DNA from: JADCCX01 sp031373545 | GTDB taxonomy: Bacteria; Pseudomonadota; Alphaproteobacteria; Rhizobiales; Beijerinckiaceae | Assembly (NCBI GenBank): GCA_031373545.1 | Contig: JANMMT010000187.1 | Coordinates: 1 to 18,515 of the forward strand | Reading direction: 5' to 3' | DNA length: 18,515 nucleotides | In this document: positions 1-6,688 of the stretch, in pieces | Numbering within the stretch: position 1 is the stretch's first letter | Layout of the letters: the number at the start of each line of letters is the position of its first letter | Made by a program: the position numbers and the translations under genes | The notes under the pieces: model-generated | What the model was told of the DNA's origin: nothing | What the model saw: only the letters and a program-made list of their open reading frames with translations | Databases searched by the model: none

Positions 1-1
1 C

Positions 2-913
2 GCCGACACCGTGCCCGCCGTGCATGACAAGCCGGGCGCGATCGAGGCTCCGCGCCTGCAGGGGCGCATCCGCTTTGAAAATGTTGCCTTCTCCTACGAC
101 GGCAAGAAAACCGCCGTTCAGGATGTGTGGATCACCGTTGAACCGGGCGAGACGGTTGCGCTGGTCGGCCCGACGGGCTCGGGAAAATCCACGACGCTCG
201 GGCTGTTGTTCCGCGCGTTCGATCCGCAATCAGGCCGCATCACCATTGATGGCACGGACATCCGCGATTTCACCTTGGGTTCTTTGCGCCACAACATCGG
301 TGTGGTCTTTCAAGAACCCATGCTGTTTGCGCGCTCCATCGCCGAAAACCTCAAGATCGGCAAATCGGACGCGACGGATGAGGATATCCAGTCGGCCCTC
401 GCCCGCGCGCAGGCGAGCGATTTCATCGACCGACAGCCGGAGGGAATCAACACGCTGGTGGGTGAGCGCGGGCGCTCGCTTTCAGGAGGCGAACGCCAGC
501 GTATTTCCATCGCGCGCGCCCTTCTCAAAAATCCGCCCATCATGATCCTCGACGAGGCGACCTCCGCCCTCGATGCAAGCACGGAGAAGAAGTTGCAGCA
601 GGCGCTGGACGAAGCCCGCCAAGGGCGCACGACCCTCGTGATCGCGCACCGCCTCGCCACCATCCGCAACGCCGACCGCATCCTCTATTTCGACCAGGGG
701 CGCATTCAGGAATACGGCGATTTTGACAAGCTGGTGGCGGAAGATGGCCGCTTTGCCGCGCTGGCCCGTGCGCAGTACATGGCGGGCGTGCCGGTGCCAC
801 AACCCACAGCGCAGAAAGCGGCCATGCGGCCACAGCAGGCGGAAACGATACCCGTGAACCGCTCGGCAGCGGCCACACCCGCAAAGCCCAAGCGGATGGT
901 CAAAGCCAAATGA
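2..913 (+). CDS. ndvA: NdvA-like cyclic beta-glucan ABC exporter, ATP-binding C-terminal part (5' truncated by window)
   Basis: This is the nucleotide-binding half of an ABC exporter. The frame is open to the first bases of the window, so the membrane domain lies upstream. Numbering from the GTG at 11, I see Walker A GPTGSGKST (53-61), Q-loop Gln101, signature LSGGERQ (157-163), Walker B ending in DEATSALD (181-188) and the H-loop His213. The wording around them (DPQSGRI, VVFQEPMLFARSIAENL, IAHRLATIRNADRI) resembles the NdvA/ChvA family, which exports cyclic beta-1,2-glucan to the periplasm; a lipid or other polysaccharide exporter is not excluded. After residue 258 comes a low-complexity Ala/Pro/Gln/Lys-rich tail of about 40 residues outside the ATPase fold. 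The stop overlaps the start of the next gene (ATGA), implying translational coupling. The ABC call is firm; the NdvA assignment is tentative. Confidence 0.8.
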   Translation, partial: ADTVPAVHDKPGAIEAPRLQGRIRFENVAFSYDGKKTAVQDVWITVEPGETVALVGPTGSGKSTTLGLLFRAFDPQSGRITIDGTDIRDFTLGSLRHNIGVVFQEPMLFARSIAENLKIGKSDATDEDIQSALARAQASDFIDRQPEGINTLVGERGRSLSGGERQRISIARALLKNPPIMILDEATSALDASTEKKLQQALDEARQGRTTLVIAHRLATIRNADRILYFDQGRIQEYGDFDKLVAEDGRFAALARAQYMAGVPVPQPTAQKAAMRPQQAETIPVNRSAAATPAKPKRMVKAK

Positions 914-1551
914 CGCTCTGGATCATCGGCGGGGGTGGTCAGGCCCGCGCTGCGGCGGAATGCGCGGCAGCCTGCGGCATTCCCCTGGCGGGGCTGATCA
1001 TCCCGGCGGATGAAACTGCGCTTTGGTTTCAGGGCACGCGCTGTGATGAAGCAACGTTTCTGGCACAGGCGCAGCCCACAACCGTGCATGTGGCGATCGG
1101 CGACAACCACATCCGCCGCATAGTCGTCGAGCGCGTGACAGGCACAAAAAAGGCGGTGCAACTCGCCAGCCTCATCCATCCTGCGGCGACAGTTGCCTCA
1201 TCCGCAGATGTGGGCGCTGGCGTACTTGTGCTGGCGGCCAGCGTGGTCAACGCCTTCGCCCGCATCGGCCGCGGAGTCACGCTCTATTCCGGTGCAGTGG
1301 TCGAGCACGACTGCACGATTGACGACTTCGCTTCGCTGGCCCCGCGCGCGGCTCTGGGCGGCGGCGTCAGCATCGGTGCGGGCGCTCACATTGGCGTGGG
1401 AGCCAGTGTCGCCCATGCGTTGAAGATTGGCGCCAACAGCGTCATCGGCACGGGCGCAGCGGTTGTCGGTGACATTCCCGCCAACAGCGTGGCTTACGGC
1501 GTGCCCGCCCGCGTTCTGCGCTCACGGCAATCTGGCGAGCGATATCTTTAA
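910..1551 (+). CDS. NeuD/PglD-like sugar O/N-acyltransferase (left-handed beta-helix)
   Basis: This 213-residue protein has the two-part plan of the NeuD/PglD family. It has an N-terminal Rossmann-like substrate-binding domain with the glycine-rich loop GGGGQAR (7-13), then a hexapeptide-repeat left-handed beta-helix from about residue 88. His133 in VEHDCTI sits where PglD-type enzymes carry the catalytic base, and SLIHP (88-91) is also typical. The C-terminal YGVPARV (196-202) is the usual cap of hexapeptide acetyltransferases. Known members transfer acetyl from acetyl-CoA to a sugar or nucleotide sugar for surface glycans. The start ATG at 910 overlaps the exporter stop, so the two are likely co-translated, and the enzyme may modify a glycan handled by that exporter (inference). 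It ends only 3 bases before the stop of the convergent HlyD gene. Exact substrate unknown. Confidence 0.85.
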   Translation: MTLWIIGGGGQARAAAECAAACGIPLAGLIIPADETALWFQGTRCDEATFLAQAQPTTVHVAIGDNHIRRIVVERVTGTKKAVQLASLIHPAATVASSADVGAGVLVLAASVVNAFARIGRGVTLYSGAVVEHDCTIDDFASLAPRAALGGGVSIGAGAHIGVGASVAHALKIGANSVIGTGAAVVGDIPANSVAYGVPARVLRSRQSGERYL

Positions 1552-1554
1552 GGC

Positions 1555-2895
1555 TCACCGCTCGCGCAGGGCCTCGCTGCGCATGCGTGTCAGCGGCGTG
1601 GTCATGTAGGTAAGCACGGATTTGCGGCCCGTCAGCACATCCACCTCCGCGATCATGCCAGGGATGATGGGCAACTGCCGCGCCTGTCCGTTTTGATCGC
1701 GCACCTCCAGATATGCGCGGCTGGTGCGCACGCGCACGAGGTAAACGCTTTCGCCCTTGTCCTTGGCGATGGCATCGGCACTGATGCGCTCGACTTCGGC
1801 GGCCAACGAGCCATAGACCGTGTAATCATAAGCCGAGATGCGCACATTGGCTGCCATGCCGGGGCGCAGGAAGGCAATGTCCTGCGGGCGCACCTCTGCC
1901 TCGACCAGCAGCTTTTCATCCCGTGGCACGATCTCGACGATGTCGATGCCGGGCTTCACCACCTGGCCGATGGTGGTCAGGTTGAGCGTCTTGATGATGC
2001 CGGCCACCGGTGCGCGCACCTCCGTGCGCTCGATGCGGTCTTCATCCGCGCGCATGGATTGTTGCAGTGAGAGATACTGCGTGCGCGCATCGGACAACTG
2101 CGATGTGGCCTCGCCCAGAATGGCGGCCTCCTTCTCGCGCCGCCGGCTTTGCGCCTCGGCCAACGAAGCTTCCACGCGCGGGCGTGCGAGCCTTGCGGCC
2201 TCCAGCGCACCCTGCAATTCGTTGGCGCGGGCTTCCAGCCGGATCAGCTCGATGCGTGCGGCTGCGCCGCGCGCCACCATGGGCCGGGTCAGTTCCAGCT
2301 CTTCCGCCGCGATATCCAGTGCTCTCTCCAGGTTGACCGCGCGTGCGGTGATTTCGGCGATTTCCTGGCTGCGCTGCTGCATCTGCAAATCCAGCGTGGC
2401 GACAGCTGCCACGCGCTCCTGCCTGCGCTGCACGAACAGGTCCTGCTGGCCGCGCACGGCGTCGGGACGATCTTTGGTCAACTCACCTGTGAAGGCAGGC
2501 TCGCCGCCATTGACCTCCGCCTCCAGCCGCACGATCGTGGCCGCCAGTCCGAGCAGCTTCTCGCGGCGCTCGCCCAAGCTTGATCCAAAGCCCGTCGGGT
2601 CGATCTGCACCAGCACCTCGCCCGCGCTCACGACCGATCCTTCGCGCACCGTGATGGCGCGCACAATGCCGCCCTCCAGGCTTTGCACCACTTGCACGCG
2701 GCTGGCCGGGATGACCTTGCCCATGCCGCGCGTCACCTCATCCACATGCGCCCAGGCCGACCAGCCCACGAAGGCAGCGACCAACCCAACCAGCGAGGCA
2801 GAAGAGACATGCAGCATGCGTGATCCGCGCGTGAGGAGGTCCGCGCTGGCCGCAGTGGGCACGCCTGTAGCTGTGGATGTCGAGCGCACACTCAT
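1555..2895 (-). CDS. HlyD-family type I secretion periplasmic adaptor (membrane fusion protein)
   Basis: This 446-residue adaptor links the inner-membrane ABC transporter to the TolC channel. It has a short cytoplasmic N-terminus and one membrane helix at about 29-50. A first lipoyl/barrel half follows at about 58-100, with the typical EGGIVRAITVREGSVVSAGE. A long alpha-helical hairpin, rich in Glu, Arg, Ala and Leu, runs from about 105 to 285. The second lipoyl half and beta-barrel follow (RAPVAGIIKTL, then VEAEVRPQDIAFLRPGM and ISAYDYTVYG). The IIPGMIAEVDVLTGRKSVL block and the ending EALRER match the LapC/HlyD adaptors of adhesin exporters. Its ATG overlaps the stop of the ABC gene (ATGA), so the pair is co-translated. 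No signal peptide is needed, because the uncleaved helix anchors it. Confidence 0.93.
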   Translation of the reverse strand: MSVRSTSTATGVPTAASADLLTRGSRMLHVSSASLVGLVAAFVGWSAWAHVDEVTRGMGKVIPASRVQVVQSLEGGIVRAITVREGSVVSAGEVLVQIDPTGFGSSLGERREKLLGLAATIVRLEAEVNGGEPAFTGELTKDRPDAVRGQQDLFVQRRQERVAAVATLDLQMQQRSQEIAEITARAVNLERALDIAAEELELTRPMVARGAAARIELIRLEARANELQGALEAARLARPRVEASLAEAQSRRREKEAAILGEATSQLSDARTQYLSLQQSMRADEDRIERTEVRAPVAGIIKTLNLTTIGQVVKPGIDIVEIVPRDEKLLVEAEVRPQDIAFLRPGMAANVRISAYDYTVYGSLAAEVERISADAIAKDKGESVYLVRVRTSRAYLEVRDQNGQARQLPIIPGMIAEVDVLTGRKSVLTYMTTPLTRMRSEALRER

Positions 2896-5072
2896 GCAGC
2901 AGTTCCTCTGGCGGCATCCTGTGCCTTGATTGCGTTGACCCGCCGGTCGTATTCCACCTGCAAGATCGCCAGCACCTTGGCTTTGGGGCCATCGGCGTAG
3001 ACGCGGCCGTTTTCCAGCACGATAAGCCGGTCCACAAGGTCCAGCATGGCCGGGCGATGGCTGGCCATGATCAGCGTGCGCCCGGCCACAACGGGCTTCA
3101 GCCGCTGGATCAGGGCGCGCTCCGCCGTAATGTCGAGATCACTGGATGGCTCATCCAGCAGCAGGATGGCGGGCTGGCCCACCAGCGCGCGCGCAAGCAG
3201 CAAGGTCTGCCGTTGGCCGCCCGAGAGGCCCGCACCCCGCTCGCCGATCACCGTATCGAAGCCACGCGGCAGGCGCGCAATCCAGTCGAGCGCCATGGCG
3301 CAGCGCGCCGCCTCGATGATCTGACCATCGCTGATTCCCACCCGGTGCAGCGTGAGGTTCATGCGGATCGTACCCGAGAACAGCGTTGAATCCTGCCCCA
3401 CATGGCCGATCTGAGCCCGAAGTACCGCCGGGTCGATGGCCGACAATCCCACATCATCCATGCGGATTTGCCCCGCGCTTGGGGTGTGGAGTTGCAGCAA
3501 CAGCTTCATCAACGTGCTCTTGCCCGAGCCAATGGACCCAATCAGGCCGACAGCTTCGCCCGGCTTGATGGCAAGGGTCAGTTCACTGAGCACCGCAGGC
3601 GTCATGGGTGCATAGGCAAAGCTCACCTTGTCAAAACAGATGCGCCCGGTGAAGGCAGGCGGGTTGACGAAATCCGCACCATCAGGACGCTCCTGTGGCG
3701 CTTTGAGAAAACCATCAATGGCGCGGCGCGCGGCCTGCGCCCCGTGCAAACGGTTGAGCAACAGCGCCATCTGCGCCACGGGGGCCATGGCGCGCGCCAG
3801 CAGCATCATCGTGGCCATGAGCGCACCGGCGCTGATCACGCCGCGCGCCACCATATGCACGCCTGCAATCACCACCATGACGGTTGCCAGCCCCTGCACC
3901 AGATTGACGAGGTTGATGCCAAGGCCCGCGTAGAGCCGCATGCTGTTGCCTGTGCGCAGCTGCGCCGCCACGGCGTGCTCCCAGCGGGTCGCGGCCCAAC
4001 TTTCGGCGCCGATGGTCTTGATGGTTTCCAGCCCGCCCAGCGTTTCGACGGCGACGGCGTTGCGGCTGGCTGCCTGGCCGAGCCCCGCCTCGGTGAGCCG
4101 CGCCTGCCGGCGGTGAAACATCAGGGCCGCTCCGAACACGAAAGGGATCGTGGCCAACGCCACCAGCGCCAGTGGTCCGGCAATCACGGCGATGACACCG
4201 ATATAGAGCAGGAAAAACGGTACATCCCCCAAAGTCGCCAAGGTCAGCGAAGAGCGAAACTCCCGCAGCGTCTCGAACTCGCGCAGCATGGCCGCGCGCA
4301 ATCCCACCGGTGCGGCCCGCCCCTCCAGCTTGGCTCCCAGCACATGCTGGAACAGATGGTTGGCCTGCGCCACATCCGAGCGCGTGCTGGCATGGTCCAC
4401 CACGACAGCGCGGAATGTACGCAGCAGCAATTCAAAACCGATGGCCAGAGCTGCGCCGACACTCAGCGCCGTCAAAGTGTCAAAGGCAAAATTCGGCAGC
4501 ACGCGGTCATAGACATTCATGGTGTAGAGCGGCATCGCCAACCCCACCACATTGAGCGCGATGGTCAGCAGAATGGCCTGCAGGAACACCGGACGGTTGC
4601 CCCGCTCGATGCGCGCCAGAAAATGCTGGCCCGAAAAGCCCGCAATTGGCTCGGCCCTGTGGGGCAGCACGGTGTGGAGGCGCTCAATGCGCAAGGCGCG
4701 CAGGGAAGCGCCTGACACGACCGCGCTCGTGCCATCCAGCGCGCGCCAGATGCCAAACTGCGGAGCACCGCCCGCCTCGATCACCTGGTCAATCACCAGA
4801 ACGGCATTTGCATCTGTGAGGGCCAGCAGCGGCAGATGCTCCGGGCCGAGTGACCCCAAATCTGCACAGGTCGCGCCCAGCATCAACCCGGCGTTGCCGA
4901 AAGCCTGATCAAGCTGCTCCAGCGGTATGCAGCCATTGACCAGTGGAAGCCCGCTGCGAATAGACGGGGCCGCGACCGCCCGCCCCGCGCGCACGGCAAA
5001 TCGCATGACCGCTCTGAGAAGCTGATCAACGGGTGGGTCGGTTTCAGGGGCGATGTCTGCAATCTCTGACAT
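2892..5072 (-). CDS. Type I secretion ABC transporter, permease/ATPase (LapB/LssB type)
   Basis: This 726-residue fused exporter should energise secretion of the giant adhesin. Residues 1 to about 145 correspond to the C39-like domain of LapB/LssB-type transporters. I see no peptidase-type Cys/His arrangement (the cysteines at 48 and 69 are not in such a motif), so it is probably a non-catalytic substrate-docking domain. Hydrophobic segments at about 165-185, 203-220, 283-318, 385-408 and 415-435 form the membrane domain; PLYTMNVYDRVLPN (181-194) is a family hallmark. The ATPase shows Walker A GSIGSGKST (512-520), signature LSGGQRQ (616-622), Walker B AILLLDEPSSDLD (635-647) and the H-loop His672. 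An 81-bp spacer separates it from the TolC gene and contains a CtrA-like site. It overlaps the HlyD gene by ATGA. Confidence 0.93.
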   Translation of the reverse strand: MSEIADIAPETDPPVDQLLRAVMRFAVRAGRAVAAPSIRSGLPLVNGCIPLEQLDQAFGNAGLMLGATCADLGSLGPEHLPLLALTDANAVLVIDQVIEAGGAPQFGIWRALDGTSAVVSGASLRALRIERLHTVLPHRAEPIAGFSGQHFLARIERGNRPVFLQAILLTIALNVVGLAMPLYTMNVYDRVLPNFAFDTLTALSVGAALAIGFELLLRTFRAVVVDHASTRSDVAQANHLFQHVLGAKLEGRAAPVGLRAAMLREFETLREFRSSLTLATLGDVPFFLLYIGVIAVIAGPLALVALATIPFVFGAALMFHRRQARLTEAGLGQAASRNAVAVETLGGLETIKTIGAESWAATRWEHAVAAQLRTGNSMRLYAGLGINLVNLVQGLATVMVVIAGVHMVARGVISAGALMATMMLLARAMAPVAQMALLLNRLHGAQAARRAIDGFLKAPQERPDGADFVNPPAFTGRICFDKVSFAYAPMTPAVLSELTLAIKPGEAVGLIGSIGSGKSTLMKLLLQLHTPSAGQIRMDDVGLSAIDPAVLRAQIGHVGQDSTLFSGTIRMNLTLHRVGISDGQIIEAARCAMALDWIARLPRGFDTVIGERGAGLSGGQRQTLLLARALVGQPAILLLDEPSSDLDITAERALIQRLKPVVAGRTLIMASHRPAMLDLVDRLIVLENGRVYADGPKAKVLAILQVEYDRRVNAIKAQDAARGTAA

Positions 5073-5129
5073 AGGTTGTCCGTGACGGCTGACGGTACTG
5101 CAGCTGCAACCAACCGTTGGAGATTTATG

Positions 5130-5145
5130 GTTAATGCGCGGTTAA
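5130..5145 (-). promoter_or_regulatory. Candidate CtrA binding site upstream of the type I ABC gene
   Basis: Read on the minus strand, these bases are TTAACCGCGCATTAAC, an exact match to the full CtrA consensus TTAA-N7-TTAAC of alphaproteobacteria. The core occupies 5131-5145. It lies in the spacer just past the tolC stop, about 58 bases upstream of the ABC start codon, a plausible promoter position. The sequence match is direct; binding is inferred. Confidence 0.5.
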
Positions 5146-5156
5146 ATTGCGCATTA
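5132..5156. repeat. Perfect 8-bp inverted repeat in the tolC-ABC spacer
   Basis: TAATGCGC (5132-5139) and GCGCATTA (5149-5156) are exact reverse complements around a 9-base AT-rich loop. The element includes the tolC stop codon and overlaps the CtrA-like site. In the minus-strand transcript it can form a hairpin, but no U-run follows. It is more likely an mRNA-processing or stabilising stem, or part of an operator, than an intrinsic terminator. Confidence 0.5.
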
Positions 5157-6509
5157 CGGAATGATGCGCAGGGGCACCAGAGGCTGCGCACGGGCTTCAT
5201 CCGGCAGGCTCAATTCGAATGCATCAACGAGACGGCCCATCGAAGCGAGCACGCGGTAGACATTGAACTGCGAGACAAAGCGCTCGGTCGCCAGCACGCT
5301 GGCGTTCACGAAAATCTCGTTCTGGATATCCAGCAGGTCCAGCAACGTGCGCTGCCCCAGATCGAACTGCTCCCGGTAGGCCGTGATGACCTTGCGATTG
5401 GAATCGAGCTGGCGGCCAATTGCACCGATCCGCACCTGCGAAGATTGGATGGCATTCCACGCGATGCGCACGTCGCGCTCCACCGAGCGGCCCGCGTTGC
5501 GCGCAATCTCGCGCGCTTCCTCGGCCCGCTTGCGCGCCTCTTCAACGCGGGCCGTGTCAATGCCGCCATTGTAGAGGTTCTGGCGCAGCACGATCATGCC
5601 GGTAATGTCCGAACGGCGACCCGTGTAGCGATCGACATCGCGCGAAAAATCGCCCGAAACCTCCGCCGACACCTTCGGGTAGAAAGCAGCACGCGCCACA
5701 TCGATCGCAGAATCGGCTGCCGCGACATCGAACATGCGCGCAACGACGGCAGGCGCGCCCTTCTGCGCCTCGATCACAGCCGTATCGACCGTTTTCGGCA
5801 GGCGATGCGAAGGTGGCTTGACCGCCTGCAGCTTGCCGGGCGCTTTGCCGACAATGGTGAGATAGAGCGCACGCGCGTCTTTCTGGCGCGCATCCGCATC
5901 CGCCAGCGCCGCACGCGCAGCATTGTACCGGGCATTGGCCTGCGAGACTTCGGCTCCAGGCCCCCGGCCCCCTTCGGCCCGCGTCTTGACGCGCGCAAGC
6001 AGGCGCTCATGCGCGGCCAGGTTTTCAGCGGCAATCGCGCGCACCGCAGTGGTGCGCTGAATTTCGAGATAGGCCTGCACGGCCTGCAGGGCCACGGCAT
6101 TGGCCGTGTCATCGACACGGCTGCGGGCGGACAGCACACGGTTGGTCTGCCGCTCGATCTGCGACCGGGTTTCGAACCCGTCGAACAACGGCTGGCTGAG
6201 CGTCACACCCACATCACCCCGGTTGCGCGCACGCGCATCGACAGGGCCCGTGCCGCCCGGAATGCGTGAATTGTCGGTGGACCTGTGTCCGCCAGCCGCC
6301 CGAGCGTCCAAGCGTGGACGTCCAAGACCGCCAGCGGCCTGCAATTCCTGGTCGATCGCCTGCCTGTTGTAGCGGATGGCGCCAAGTTCGGGATTGGTCT
6401 GGAGTGTGTGAGCCACAACGTCGCGCAGGGATTGCGCCGAAGCACTGGTGGCGAACGCCAGGCTTAAAGCCAGCGCTGTCCATGCAGTTCTCCCGATTGT
6501 TGATGACAT
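5154..6509 (-). CDS. TolC-family outer-membrane channel of the type I system
   Basis: This 451-residue protein is the outer-membrane exit duct. It begins with a clear signal peptide (hydrophobic core TALALSLAFA, then ATSASA, with likely cleavage after residue 25). Two related halves of long amphipathic helices follow, as expected of the TolC repeat, with beta-strand segments such as VGVTLSQPLFDG and ITGMIVLRQNLYNGG. The stretch FDLGQRTLLDLLDIQNEIF is characteristic of type I secretion TolC/LapE proteins. The length is normal for the family. The ATG at 6509 is preceded on its strand by GGTGGG, 5 bases upstream, and directly starts the signal peptide. It lies 179 bp after the adhesin stop and 81 bp before the ABC gene, all on one strand. 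Confidence 0.92.
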   Translation of the reverse strand: MSSTIGRTAWTALALSLAFATSASAQSLRDVVAHTLQTNPELGAIRYNRQAIDQELQAAGGLGRPRLDARAAGGHRSTDNSRIPGGTGPVDARARNRGDVGVTLSQPLFDGFETRSQIERQTNRVLSARSRVDDTANAVALQAVQAYLEIQRTTAVRAIAAENLAAHERLLARVKTRAEGGRGPGAEVSQANARYNAARAALADADARQKDARALYLTIVGKAPGKLQAVKPPSHRLPKTVDTAVIEAQKGAPAVVARMFDVAAADSAIDVARAAFYPKVSAEVSGDFSRDVDRYTGRRSDITGMIVLRQNLYNGGIDTARVEEARKRAEEAREIARNAGRSVERDVRIAWNAIQSSQVRIGAIGRQLDSNRKVITAYREQFDLGQRTLLDLLDIQNEIFVNASVLATERFVSQFNVYRVLASMGRLVDAFELSLPDEARAQPLVPLRIIP

Positions 6510-6688
6510 GTGAGCCCACCATGTCCCGGCGGCGAATCACCCCGGAATCATTCTGATGACGGGCATAAACCACATCTAACTCTTGGCAATGCCTTCGGTT
6601 CCCAGACTTTAAGGCTAGGTCGAGAGACTCGCAGCGTGTTGCCCGAACGCAACCGCATCACCCGCGCGGGAACAGTCGCTTGCTTGCG
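6510..6688. other. 179-bp spacer between adhesin and tolC
   Basis: No gene is visible. The spacer holds a 10-bp palindrome CCCGCGCGGG (6661-6670) and a 5-bp stem (GTTGC/GCAAC, 6638-6653) with a 6-base loop. Neither is followed by a T-run on the minus strand, so I do not call a terminator. The length leaves room for a separate tolC promoter, but I cannot define -35/-10 boxes. Confidence 0.4.

Noticed and set aside
1838..2929. 363-codon plus-strand open frame opposite HlyD
   Set aside because: Ser/Arg/Ala-rich antisense translation with no motif; the HlyD reading is unambiguous.
3402..4715. 437-codon open frame on the plus strand opposite the ABC gene
   Set aside because: It lies antisense to a clear ABC exporter, its His/Arg/Gln-rich translation resembles no family, and long antisense frames are expected in GC-rich DNA.
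5076..6269. 397-codon plus-strand open frame opposite tolC
   Set aside because: Arg/His-rich shadow of a well-supported TolC gene with no domain.
6638..6670. Hairpin and palindrome after the adhesin as a terminator
   Set aside because: The stem is short, the palindrome has no loop, and neither is followed by a T-run on the transcribed strand.
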